From assembly GCA_963832895.1 (NCBI GenBank), contig CAWHVQ010000018.1, positions 1 to 64,000 on the forward strand: a stretch of DNA of 64,000 nt. The letters are read 5' to 3'. The DNA is from JAMXLO01 sp963832895 (GTDB lineage Bacteria; Pseudomonadota; Alphaproteobacteria; Acetobacterales; Acetobacteraceae). Of this stretch, positions 35,051 through 45,316 are shown in pieces (within the stretch, counting starts at the first letter, position 1; each line of letters opens with the position of its first letter). Under the pieces are notes generated by a model that searched no databases, had not been told where the DNA came from, and worked only from the letters and a program-made list of their open reading frames with translations. Position numbers and translations under genes: made by a program.

Positions 35051-37435
35051 ATGCTTCATCATGAACCACTGAGGCCACCACACGACGACTATACACCCGA
35101 CGAGTGGAACCTCATTGAGAAGACCTTCCGTCCGAAGTTTGTTGCTCAGACGGAGTCCCTGTTCGCGCTGGGCAATGGGTATCTCGGCATGCGCGGCGTG
35201 CCGGAGGAGGGCGACCCCAGCGTGCAAAACGGCACGTTTATCAATGGGTTCTATGAAGAGTGGCCGATCGTCTACAGCGAGGCCGCCTACGGATTCGCCC
35301 GCACCGGCCAGACCATGCTGAACGTGACGGACAGCAAGATCATCCGACTGTTCGTGGATGATGAGCCATTCGGGGTCGCCGACGCGAACATACGTCATTA
35401 CGACCGACGCCTGAACCTGAAGGCTGGCACCCTCGACCGAGATCTGCACTGGGAAACCCCATCCGGCAAGCTGGTGCGTATAAGGTCCCGCCGGCTGATC
35501 TCCTTCCGGCACCGCCATGTGGCGGCTATCTCATACGAAGTTACCGTCCTGAATCAGGAAGCACCCGTCGTGCTTTCATCGGAGATGCTTTGTCAGACGC
35601 CTGAGGTACGAAAGACTGACGACGACCCGCGCCGTGCGAAAATGTTCGCCGGCGATGTCTTACTTCATCGCACAGGCTATGTGCGCGACCGTCGTGTTGT
35701 GCTGGCTCACGGTACGGAACGCAGCCGGATGATCGTGGCCTGCGGCATCGACCACGCACTTGAGACCGACTGTCCGCACACCTATAAAAGCGGACGTACC
35801 TGACAATTCTGGTCAGGTGGTTTTCTCGGTCGCTGCGCTGCCGGGGAAGCCCATCTATCTCACAAAGTATATGGTTTACCATACTGCAGCGATAGCCAAC
35901 CCGGAAACGCTTTGCGACCGCGTGGAATGGACGTTGGACAGAACGGCAGGACAAGGGTTCGCGACCCTATTGCAGGAGCAAGAGCAGTATCTCGGCGGCT
36001 TCTGGCAGCGAAGCGACGTCAATGTGAGCAATATCGATATGGAGCGGGCAAGAACTCACGACCGTCGAAATCCAGCAGGCGATCCGCGTCAATCTGTTTC
36101 ACATTCTGCAGGCCTCAGCCAGAGCAGAAACGACCGGCGTTGCGGCGAAGGGCCTGACGGGGCAGGCGTACCGAGGGACAGTACTTCTGGGACACGGAGA
36201 TCTACCTGCTTCCCTTCCTGATCTACACGTCCCCCCGAACAGCCAAGAATCTTCTGCGATTTCGGTATGGGATGCTGGACCGCGCACGAGCCCGGGCACG
36301 AGAGTTGGGCCACCGCGGCGCTTTGTTCCCCTGGCGCACCATAAGCGGAGAGGAGGCTTCGGCTTATTATGCGGCGGGTACAGCGCAATACCACATCAAC
36401 GCCGACATCATGTATGCCTTGCGCAAGTATGTGAACGCGACGGGCGACCAGGAATTCCTCTTCGAATGCGGCGCAGAAATGCTGGTGGAGACAGCACGAT
36501 TATGGTGCAGTCTGGGATTCTTCTCGCCGAGAAAGGGAGGGAAATTCTGCATCAACGGTGTGACCGGTCCCGATGAATACAATACAGTGGTCAATAACAA
36601 TACATATACAAATCTGATGGCTCGCGAGAACCTCCGCTATGCGGCGGATACAGTGGCAACTCTCAAGGCCGAGAAACCGGACATTCTGCAGGCTTTGATA
36701 AGAAAGACCGGCTTGGAGCCTGATGAAACAGAGATGTGGGCGCGGGCGGCTGACAAAATGTATGTTCCCTTCGACGCTGACACCGGCATTTATCCCCAGG
36801 ACGATGGATTTCTCGATCGACAGCCATGGGATTTCGAGAACACGCCGGGCGACCGATACCCTCTCCTGCTGTTCTACCATCCCTTGAACATCTATCGATC
36901 TAAGGTGATCAAGCAGGCCGATGTCATATTGGCGATGTTTCTGCTCAGCCATGAATTCTCGTCGGAGGCAATGCGGCGGAACTTCGAGTTCTACGATCCG
37001 CTCACCACCGGCGATTCGTCACTCTCGTCTTGCATCGAGGCCATTATCGCATTGGAGGTCGGCGAGTTCGATAAGGCTGTGACCTACATGCGTGCGGCGT
37101 TGCTCATGGACCTCGCGGACGTTGGTGGCAATGTTACAGACGGATGTCATATCGCGTCGATGGGCGGCACCTGGATGGCATTCGTCTATGGGTTCGGTGG
37201 ACTGCGGGACTACGACGGCATGCTGTCGTTCCGACCCCAGAGACCGCCGGAAGCCAGGGCGTCGCTTCGGTTCCCGCTGACCTATCGTGGGCGGGCTCTG
37301 GAGGTTGAAATCACCCCGGATTCAACAACCTACACGATGCTCACAGGAGACGAACTCATCTTCCGTCACGAGGACGAAGTTGTAACCCTGACTCATGCGA
37401 ATCCCACCGCTGTCCGGCCCACACTTAAACCCTGA
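35051..37435 (+). pseudogene. GH65 glycoside phosphorylase/hydrolase, three frameshifts
   Basis: All parts of a GH65 enzyme (maltose, trehalose or kojibiose phosphorylase type) are present, but the frame changes three times: near 35800, 36050 and 36175. The N-domain (FVAQTESLFALGNGYLGMRG) is in the first frame, VVFSVAALPGKPIYLTKYMV in the second, LTTVEIQQAIRVNLFHILQA in the third. The catalytic block GQYFWDTEIYLLPF, with the general-acid Glu, and the rest to FRHEDEVVTL are in the last. Repaired length is about 795 residues, full size. Each shift is in the same direction (+1). An inverting phosphorylase would release beta-glucose-1-phosphate for the downstream HAD mutase. Confidence 0.88.
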
Positions 37436-37710
37436 CTGGGTAAGGCGACGCTGTGATTGCAGGATGCCGCGAAGGGTGATTATTCTGCCGCAAGTGTGGG
37501 AGGAAAGGCTGCCCGGTACGGGTGTTGCGGAGTGACCCCAATGCGGCGAAGGACGGCGGAACATCCGAAGTAGCGGAGGTCTGCAGCATGATTCAGGATC
37601 TGGGCGCCACGGTCGCCGGCGACTCTCTGCGTTGCGGCCTACGGCTCGACGATTGACCAGCCTACGCCGACACCTGACGCGTGGCTCAATGACAGCAAAT
37701 CACGGAGGCA

Positions 37711-40120
37711 ATGGTGGCAAACGTCTTGTCGAGCGACGAACGGGCACTGATAGACGCGTACTGGCGGGCCGCCAACTACCTTGCTGTCGGCCAGATCTAT
37801 CTCTACGACAATCCGCTGCTCAAGCAGACGCTGACCAAGGACCATATCAAGCCTCGGCTACTCGGGCACTGGGGGACCACGCCGGGACTGAACTTCCTCT
37901 ACGCCCATTTGAATCGCCTTATCAAAGCGCACGACCTCGACATGATCTATGTGACCGGACCAGGGCACGGGGGACCCGCGCTGGTCGCCAACGCTTATCT
38001 AGAAGGTACCTACAGCGAGGTGTACCCGAACGTCTCCTGCGACGAAGAGGGCATGAAACGCCTCTTCACTCAGTTCTCGTTCCCAGGCGGCATCCCCAGT
38101 CACGTGGCACCTGAAACGCCCGGCTCCATCCATGAAGGCGGTGAACTCGGCTACGCCCTCTCGCACGCTTACGGAGCCGCGTTCGACAATCCGGATCTGA
38201 TCGTCGCCTGTGTTGTCGGGGACGGTGAGGCCGAGACTGGACCACTGGCGACAAGCTGGCATTCCAACAAGTTCCTGAACCCGGTGCGGGATGGCACCGT
38301 CCTGCCGATCCTACATCTCAACGGCTATAAGATCGCCAATCCCACCGTGCTTGCCCGCATCAGCCATGAGGAACTCGACCATCTGTTGCGTGGCTACGGG
38401 TACACGCCACATTTCGTCGAAGGCCACGACCCGGACACGATGCATGAACTCATGGCGTCCACCCTCGATCGGGTCTTCGACGAGATACGCCGCATCAAGG
38501 AGGACGCGCGCAGGAACGGTTTCTCGCAGCGACCGTTCTGGCCGATGATCGTTCTGCGCACGCCCAAGGGATGGACGTGCCCGAAGGAAATCGACGGCCG
38601 CCGAACCGAGGGTTACTGGCGGGCGCATCAGGTGCCAATGGGCGAGATGCACGAGAACCCGGAGCACGTCCGCATTCTTGAAGAATGGATGAAGAGTTAT
38701 CGCCCGTCCGAACTGTTCGACGATGGCGGTCAACTGCGGCCGGAACTGGCCGAACTTCCTCCCCGTGGCGCCCGCCGCATGAGCGCCAACCCGCACACCA
38801 ACGGCGGTTTGCTGTTAAGTGACCTGCGCCTGCCGGATTTCTGCGACTACGCGATCAAGGTGCCGGCGCCAGGTGCAGCGATAGCCGAATCCACTCGCGA
38901 AATGGGCAGGTTCCTGCGCGATGTGATGAAACGAAACATGGAAGCGAAGAACTTCCGTCTGTTCAGCCCCGACGAGAGCAACTCCAACCGCTGGCAGGAC
39001 GTTCTCGAGGTTACCAACCGCGCCTGGGTCGCGGAGACCGAATCGTGGGATGACCACCTTGCCGCAGATGGTCGGGTGATGGAGATGCTCAGCGAGCATC
39101 AATGCCAGGGCTGGCTCGAGGGCTACCTGCTCACCGGTCGGCACGGGTTCTTTTCCTGCTACGAGGCGTTCATTCACATCATCGACGCGATGTTCAACCA
39201 GCACGCCAAGTGGCTGAAGGTGTGCAATGACATTGAGTGGCGGCGGCCGATCGCCTCGCTGAATTATCTGCTGTCGAGTTCATGTCTGGCGCCAGGATCA
39301 TAACGGCTTCAGCCACCAGGACCCGGGATTCATCGACCACGTGATCAACAAGAAGGCCGAGGTGGTGCGGGTGTACCTGCCGCCTGACGCGAATTGTTTG
39401 CTGTCCGTCACCGATCACTGCCTGCGCAGCCGCAACTACGTCAACCTGGTGGTGGCCGGGAAGCAGCCGGCACCGCAGTGGCTGACGATGGACCAGGCGA
39501 TCAAACATTGCACGGCGGGACTTGGCATCTGGGAATGGGCAAGCAACGACCGCGGTAGCGAGCCGGACGTGGTGATGGCGTGCTGCGGCGATGTGCCAAC
39601 ACTGGAGACGCTGGCCGCCGTCGATCTGCTGCGCAGGCACGCGCCCGACCTGAAGATCAGGGTGATCAACATCGTGGACCTGATGAAGCTGCAGCCACCC
39701 AGTGAGCACCCGCACGGCTTGCCGGACCGCGATTTCGACGATCTGTTCACGACGGATAAGCCGATCATCTTTGCGTTTCACGGTTACCCGTGGCTGATCC
39801 ATCGGCTGACCTACCGCCGGCACGGGCACCACAACATTCATGTGCGGGGTTACAAGGAAGAGGGAACCACCACCACGCCGTTCGATATGTGCGTGATGAA
39901 CGATCTCGACCGCTTTCACCTGGTTGCCGACGTGATTGATCGGGTGCCGCAGCTTGGCGCGCGCGCCGCATACGCGAAGCAGGCGGTTCGCGACAAGCTT
40001 ATCGAGCACAAGCAGTACATCTGTCGCTACGGCGATGACATGCCGGAGATTAAGGGCTGGACCTGGGGACGGACGGCCGTCGTTCAGCGCGCCGGCTCGA
40101 CGGAGGCCGACAATGTCTGA
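37711..40120 (+). pseudogene. xfp: Phosphoketolase, one inserted base
   Basis: A phosphoketolase splitting xylulose-5-phosphate or fructose-6-phosphate with phosphate to acetyl phosphate. The N-terminal frame from 37711 has LGHWGTTPGLNFLYAHLNRL, GPGHGGPALVANAYLEG and the ThDP motif GDGEAETGPLATSWHSNKF. It runs to LNYLLSS at 39279, where an extra T shifts the frame. Read through, it continues HVWRQDHNGFSHQDPGF to WTWGRTAVVQ at 40120, about 803 residues, normal for the family. ATG 37711 follows CACGGAGG. The end overlaps the HAD mutase start by eight bases. A lone T insertion could be a read error. Confidence 0.92.
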
Positions 40121-40868
40121 CTCCGGCATGTCGGGCGCAGAACGCACGCGGCTGGCGGCCGCGATCTTCGATGTGGATGGCGTGCTGGTCGCCTCGCCGC
40201 ATGAGCGCGCCTGGCGGGAAGCACTCGAAGGCTTCGCCGACCCTGCCCGGTTCACCACCGAGTTCTACCAGTCGCGCGTCGCCGGCAAGCCGCGGCTGGA
40301 CGGCGCGATCGCAACACTGGAGGGGCTTGGTGTTCCCGGTGCCGCAGCACGAGCCGCCGACTATGCCAGGAAGAAGCAGGCGCTGATCGATCAGCTGATC
40401 GCCGAGGGCAGTTTCGAGGCCTTTCCAGATGCGGTGCGGATTGCCGATGCCTTCGACGCGGCCGGCTTGCGGTTGGCGCTGGCGTCCTCGTCGAAGAACG
40501 TCGCCGCCATGCTGCGCCACCTCAGGCTGGCCGATGGGCGCCCGTTGATGTCGATCTTCGATGCCGACCTGAGCGGCACGGACGTGCCTCGCGGCAAACC
40601 CGATCCCGCGCTGTTCCTGCTGGCGGCGAAGGCCCTCGATGTCCCTCCGGCGCACAGCCTTGTGGTAGAGGACGCACCGTCCGGCATCGCCGCCGCGCGC
40701 GCCGGCGGCATGGCCTCTGTCGGCATCGCTCGGCTTGGCGACGAGGCTTTGCTGCGCGCCGTGGGGGCCGATCTGGTCGTCACCAGCCTCGATGAGGTCG
40801 ATGCGGCCGCCGTCCCCCAAGGTGTACTGCGCGTCCGGCGGGGGACGGAGACATCCACTCGTGCATGA
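40113..40868 (+). CDS. Beta-phosphoglucomutase-like HAD protein
   Basis: A 251-residue HAD-superfamily protein of the beta-phosphoglucomutase group. Motif I is FDVDGVLVASPHERAW with two catalytic Asp residues; motif II lies in LALASSSKNV; the Lys in PRGKPDPALFLLA; motif IV in VVEDAPSGIAAARAGG. A helical cap occupies about residues 35-105. The ATG overlaps the phosphoketolase end by eight bases, so it is translationally coupled. It would convert beta-glucose-1-phosphate to glucose-6-phosphate, matching the GH65 phosphorylase two genes upstream. Confidence 0.88.
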   Translation: MSDSGMSGAERTRLAAAIFDVDGVLVASPHERAWREALEGFADPARFTTEFYQSRVAGKPRLDGAIATLEGLGVPGAAARAADYARKKQALIDQLIAEGSFEAFPDAVRIADAFDAAGLRLALASSSKNVAAMLRHLRLADGRPLMSIFDADLSGTDVPRGKPDPALFLLAAKALDVPPAHSLVVEDAPSGIAAARAGGMASVGIARLGDEALLRAVGADLVVTSLDEVDAAAVPQGVLRVRRGTETSTRA

Positions 40869-41240
40869 GGGATGGCGCCGAGGCGGGACCAAGGCTGAGC
40901 CTCCGGACTTCGCCCCACTGATCGTCGCTGCGACGGTCCTGCTGCCGCAGGCTATCGTGGCAGTGATTTCATTCTGGAAACGCCGCGGCGCCGATCCGGC
41001 GCGTCACTGAGCACGTACTACCGGCATTTCGCAGCCGCGTTCGGAACGAGGATGGCTGTGCTAGCGTGGCTCTGGTAGGGGTATGCGGCTGGTATGCGGA
41101 CTGCTGCTGTGGGCCGTGTGCCGGGCCGCGGCCGCAGCAAACGCTGAAGAATACGATCCTACCGGAGTGTGAACACTACCCGCGCTGGGAATTATTCTCC
41201 GCGCGACAGTCCGAGATCCGGTGCATTTATTGAGCTGTCC
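40869..41240. other. Convergent intergenic region
   Basis: This lies between the convergent HAD mutase and phosphofructokinase genes. No strong terminator is visible. A 29-codon frame at 41083-41172 encodes a signal-peptide-like sequence but is too short to support as a gene. Confidence 0.45.
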
Positions 41241-42506
41241 CTACACTTGGAAGTCCAACGCTTTGGTCAGCATTTTTTGCACTGCCACTTTCTCGAGTTT
41301 AGCGTAGTCGGGCAGACCAGATCTGTATGGCGGGTATGCTTCTCCGACAATAAGCGGGGCCAAATATCGACGGGCCGCGTCAGTTATCCCGAAGCCATCA
41401 GGGCTGATGAAATCGGAAGGCAACAGCTTCTCTTTGTTGGCGACCTCAGAAAGGGGCGCTTGAATAATGTCCCAGCTATAGGGGACGTCGCTAAGCCGGC
41501 GTATCGCTGGCATCACTGCGTTCCTGCCAGCAATCGCGAATTCCACCGCCGCGCGACCAACAGCGTAGGCCTGCTCGACATCTATCGCGGAGGCGATGTG
41601 ACGCGCCGATCGCTGAAGGTAGTCCGGAACTGCCCAATGGCACTTGCTATTCAGCTTAGTGCTGACGAGGTTAGCAATGACTGGCGCAACCCCTCCCAGC
41701 TGCGCATGACCGAAGGCATCCTTTGAGCCGGCGGCGAGAAATGCTCCATCCAGCCCCTTGACCCCTTCCGAGACCGCGATCACGCAGTGGCCGTATTTCG
41801 TCAAAGTCGCTTCGACCTTGGCCAGGAACCGCGTCTCATCGAACACTATCTCTGGAAGTAAGAGGATGTGCGGAGCATCGCCGTCCTCTTCAGCGGCCAG
41901 CCCGCAGGCGGCTGTCGCCCAACCTGCATGCCGCCCCATAATTTCCAGGATAAACACCTGGGTCGAAGTACGGCTCATTGCCGACAGATCGAACGCTGCT
42001 TCGCGGATAGAGGTGGCGACATATTTTGCCATCGAGCCGAAGCCGGGCGAGCAATCGGTTACCGCTAGGTCATTGTCCACCGTCTTGGGGATGCCCACGC
42101 ATATGATTGGATCCGCCAGCTCAGCGCTGAACTGGCTGACTTTATAGGCAGTATCTTGCGAATCGCCTCCGCCATTGTAGAAAAAGAAGCCGATATCATG
42201 CGCATGAAACACTTCCATCAAGCGCTCGTACTGCGCGCGGTACTGGTCAATTGACCCCAGCTTGTAGCGACATGAACCAAACGCAGCGCCTGGCGTGTAT
42301 TTCAGAGCGGCAATTGCAGCTTCCGACTCGGAACTCGTGTCGATTAGGTCCTCAGTGAGCGCGCCAATGATCCCGTTGCGACCGGCAAAGACCTTAGCGA
42401 TGCGGTCTGAGTACTGCCGGGCTGTCTGTAGGACGCCGCAGGCTGAGGCATTGATCACCGCACTCACTCCCCCGGATTGGGCATAAAATGCATTCCTGCC
42501 GCTCAT
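41241..42506 (-). CDS. 6-phosphofructokinase, PPi-dependent type
   Basis: A 421-residue phosphofructokinase-family enzyme. The N-terminal phosphate loop is YAQSGGVSAVINASA, the substrate block GIPKTVDNDLAVTD, and MGRHAGWATAACGLA lies further on. The nucleotide/phosphate site reads NGGGDSQDTA: Asp where ATP-type enzymes have Gly, the hallmark of pyrophosphate-dependent PFKs. Such enzymes phosphorylate fructose-6-phosphate reversibly with PPi. ATG 42506 is chosen because a GGAG lies eight bases upstream, inside the longer frame that begins further left. It is transcribed toward the sugar-phosphate operon. Confidence 0.88.
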   Translation of the reverse strand: MSGRNAFYAQSGGVSAVINASACGVLQTARQYSDRIAKVFAGRNGIIGALTEDLIDTSSESEAAIAALKYTPGAAFGSCRYKLGSIDQYRAQYERLMEVFHAHDIGFFFYNGGGDSQDTAYKVSQFSAELADPIICVGIPKTVDNDLAVTDCSPGFGSMAKYVATSIREAAFDLSAMSRTSTQVFILEIMGRHAGWATAACGLAAEEDGDAPHILLLPEIVFDETRFLAKVEATLTKYGHCVIAVSEGVKGLDGAFLAAGSKDAFGHAQLGGVAPVIANLVSTKLNSKCHWAVPDYLQRSARHIASAIDVEQAYAVGRAAVEFAIAGRNAVMPAIRRLSDVPYSWDIIQAPLSEVANKEKLLPSDFISPDGFGITDAARRYLAPLIVGEAYPPYRSGLPDYAKLEKVAVQKMLTKALDFQV

Positions 42507-42884
42507 AAATATCTCCATGTTTCTTTGGGATCGCCGATGGACACGAACCTTTCCGGACATGGGCTGCAGGATAGGTTCCAGTCCGGTGGGTCTGCAACCG
42601 GTGGATTGCATTGCTAGCTATAACGCGCGCTGGTCTTAACCGATAACCGGGATTGCCTCGGCCGTCGCGAATTGGCCAGTAAGGCAACAAGGAAACGCAC
42701 AGTGGTCGAGACTATTGATCCGGTTGCGGAAGATCAACCAGGAGCGCCGCCCGGCGAAGAGACTGGACGAGCCCAATCCAAGAAGTCCACTACGGGAAAG
42801 ATGCCTCCTCATGGACCGTTCATATCGGCTACGTTAACCTAATTACTGAATCACTGGTGTCAGTAGAACGCAGGAGCAAAGCTG
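42507..42884. other. Divergent intergenic region
   Basis: This separates the phosphofructokinase gene and a HAD gene, which point away from each other, so promoters for both should be here. No gene, repeat or specific operator was recognised. The GCAGGAGC ribosome binding site of the HAD gene is at its right end. Confidence 0.45.
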
Positions 42885-43568
42885 ATGATGCACGAGGCGG
42901 TCTTTCTGTTTGATGTCGACAACACCCTACTAGACAACGATCGTGTGCAAGCGGATCTTCACGTGCATATCGGTATCGAGCACGGCATCGCAGCACGCGA
43001 TCGGTATTGGGAGATTTTCGAAAAGTTACGGGACGAGCTGGGCTACGCTGACTACTTAGGAGCGCTCGAGCGCTACCGGCTTGAGGAAATGCACGATCCA
43101 CGACTTCTGCGCATCTCCAATTGGCTGGCGGAGTACCCATTTGTCAAGAGGCTCTACCCGGGAGCGCTGGAGGCGGTCAGACATGTGCAGCAGTTTGCCC
43201 CAACGGTTATTCTGTCGGACGGAGATGCAGTATTTCAGCCCCGTAAGGTCGAACGTGCCGGGCTGTGGCGAGAATTCGATGGTCATGTTCTGATCTACGT
43301 GCACAAAGAAGAAGAGCTCCGGTATGTCGAGCAGCTGTACCCTGCTCGGCACTACGTGATGATTGACGACAAACTTCGTATCCTTGACGCGATGAAGAAA
43401 ACCTGGGGCGACCGGCTTACCACGATCTTCCCTCAGCAAGGTCACTATGCAACGGACCCAGAAATCCTGTCTCGGTATTCGCATGGCGATATTCAGCTCG
43501 CTCGCATTGGCGACCTTATCAATTACGGTTGTGCTGATCTGTTGAGAGCAACGGGGCGGGCAAGCTAG
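42885..43568 (+). CDS. HAD-superfamily hydrolase
   Basis: A 227-residue HAD phosphatase-like protein. Motif I FLFDVDNTLLDNDR has both Asp residues; motif II is TVILSDGDAV, where the usual Thr/Ser precedes an Asp-rich loop; VMIDDKLRIL supplies the acidic motif IV. A long helical cap (residues 25-100) sits between. The substrate is unknown. The gene stands alone near the sugar-phosphate cluster, so a phosphosugar is a reasonable but unproven guess. Confidence 0.8.
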   Translation: MMHEAVFLFDVDNTLLDNDRVQADLHVHIGIEHGIAARDRYWEIFEKLRDELGYADYLGALERYRLEEMHDPRLLRISNWLAEYPFVKRLYPGALEAVRHVQQFAPTVILSDGDAVFQPRKVERAGLWREFDGHVLIYVHKEEELRYVEQLYPARHYVMIDDKLRILDAMKKTWGDRLTTIFPQQGHYATDPEILSRYSHGDIQLARIGDLINYGCADLLRATGRAS

Positions 43569-44037
43569 CCTAGGCGAGCTAAGCTGGCGTTCACTGACGC
43601 GATGGAGGCAACTTGCCGGATGCAGCACGCCAAGTGACTTCTGCACAGAAGAGAACTCCGAGCAGTTTTGAGCATCGGGCGACTGCTCAGGGTCCCACCG
43701 AGCCTGCCAGTTGTGTAGGTTTAAATCCCCAGTGCGACGGGCGGCTGAGCCGACCGACCGATTTCGGCCATTTTGCTCCCACTGTAGTCGTTCAGGCGCG
43801 GCAGGTCATTTCTCGAAAGCGGACATAAACATCAGCTGTCCCTACCGCCGCTGAGAGGTGGAGGCCGGTCGTTCTGCGTGCCTGATCGTTTTCGGACGGG
43901 TACCAGTTGGACTCCGCATGACCAGACCTACGGCTGCAGTGGGTGGGAAGCAGAAATAATCGGCGTGAAGCTGCAGCGTCTGCTCCGCGCCGAAAGCAGC
44001 CATTTTCGGCGTACGCTGTGCCATGGTGAGGGGCTGG
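43569..44037. other. Intergenic region with degenerate repeats
   Basis: No gene. The segment 43740-43900 (ccgatttcggccattttgct, tctcgaaagcggacataaac) belongs to the degenerate intergenic repeat type. The pair gcgccgaaagcagcc and attttcggcg near 43995 can form an imperfect hairpin. Confidence 0.45.
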
Positions 44038-45093
44038 TCACCCCTTATGAGCGTCGTCTTCGATTAGCTGCTTCTGACGCGACGCATCTTGCGCTGAGAA
44101 ATCGGCTGGCGAGAGGCCTTTGCGGCCAGACCTCTTGCGGTAGTCTCCGGGCGCCGAGCCTACGGCCTTGCGAAATGCACGTGCAAATGAGGCCACGTCC
44201 TTGTAGCCGAGAGATTCAGCGATCCGTTTCTGCGAGGTCGCCCCTCCCTCTAAGAGCTCCCGCGCACGCGCAATGCGAACTCGCCGACAATACTCGATCG
44301 GCGTCATGCCCGTTGCACTCGCGAACCGCCGTAGAAGTGTGCGCCGTTCCAAACCAGCTATCTTTGCTAAGGCTGCGAGAGAAACGCCTGTTCCGTCCCT
44401 CATGTGCGCCCACTCCTGAGCCTTTAGCACCGCATTATCTCCATGGGTCTGAGGAGGAGCAAAGCCAGAAAAATAACGCGCTTCACTAGCTGCTGGGTCG
44501 TCAAAAGCAATACGCGCGGTCTTCGCTCTTATGGCTGGGCCGAGGATCCTCTCAACAAGAAACAGGCAAAGGTCGACCCATGACAGGAATCCACCGGCCG
44601 TGATGATGTTGCCGTGGTCGATGACGCGCCGGTTTGTGTCGACGACGACTTTCGGAAAACGCCTCGCCAGCGCCTCCGCGCAGATTTGATGTGTGGCGAC
44701 CGACAGCCAATCCACGAGACTCGTTTCGGCGAGGATAAACGTGCCCGAGCACAAAGCAACCAAGGTAGCGCCGGCGGCATGGCGATTACGAACCCATGAG
44801 ACGACGCCTGCGGGTACTTCAGGATCATCTGGGTCGACCATAGTTGGCGGGATGATTAGGGTCCGTGGTCGTGGATTGCCGTGAGGCGCGCTGTCATAGA
44901 CGCATGAAAGGTTGGCGTCGAAGCTGTCGACCGGCCTCCAGTGCGTGACGCGAAGCACGGCCTCGCCCAATTGCCGTTGATCCAGTGCAAACTTGGAGGC
45001 GATGCCGAACAGATCGGTTAGGCCCAGGATACAGGCCACCTGTGCACCCGGATAATCTACGATTCCAATCTCATGTTCGGGACTTCCCGACAT
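44038..45093 (-). CDS. GlxA-type AraC-family transcriptional regulator
   Basis: A 351-residue regulator. The N-terminal DJ-1/PfpI-like domain (about 5-190: IVDYPGAQVACILGLTDLFG, TLVALCSGTFILAETSLVD) binds an effector rather than acting as a protease. The C-terminal double helix-turn-helix of the AraC family (about 225-320: GVSLAALAKIAGLERRTLLR, then SLGYKDVASFARAFRKAVG) binds DNA. ATG 45093 follows GGGAGG. It diverges from the alcohol/aldehyde dehydrogenase operon, the expected position for its controller. Confidence 0.9.
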   Translation of the reverse strand: MSGSPEHEIGIVDYPGAQVACILGLTDLFGIASKFALDQRQLGEAVLRVTHWRPVDSFDANLSCVYDSAPHGNPRPRTLIIPPTMVDPDDPEVPAGVVSWVRNRHAAGATLVALCSGTFILAETSLVDWLSVATHQICAEALARRFPKVVVDTNRRVIDHGNIITAGGFLSWVDLCLFLVERILGPAIRAKTARIAFDDPAASEARYFSGFAPPQTHGDNAVLKAQEWAHMRDGTGVSLAALAKIAGLERRTLLRRFASATGMTPIEYCRRVRIARARELLEGGATSQKRIAESLGYKDVASFARAFRKAVGSAPGDYRKRSGRKGLSPADFSAQDASRQKQLIEDDAHKG

Positions 45094-45316
45094 CGCTTTG
45101 TCCCTCCCGGTCAAGACTCTGACCCTTCCGGCAATTGAACCTGTCGAGGGGATGGAAGCAACCTCACGAGATCAGCGCATACCGTCGCGGCGCCCGATCG
45201 GAAGCCGAGATTGAGACCGGTAGACTCTCGGGCGGTGCGCTTGCTCCTCAATCGCCGAAGGCCCCGGCGGTATGCGCATGCCGGGTTGGTTCCTTGGGTA
45301 GCTGTCGAAGGACTAA
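45094..45316. promoter_or_regulatory. Divergent promoter region, GlxA regulator/aldehyde operon
   Basis: A 223-base gap between oppositely transcribed genes. It should hold both promoters and the AraC-type operator. No direct repeat typical of AraC sites was pinned down by eye. Confidence 0.4.

Noticed and set aside
41083..41172. A 29-codon frame encoding a signal-peptide-like sequence (MRLVCGLLLWAVCRAAAAAN)
   Set aside because: No clear ribosome binding site and no mature domain after the signal. Hydrophobic short frames are common in GC-rich DNA.
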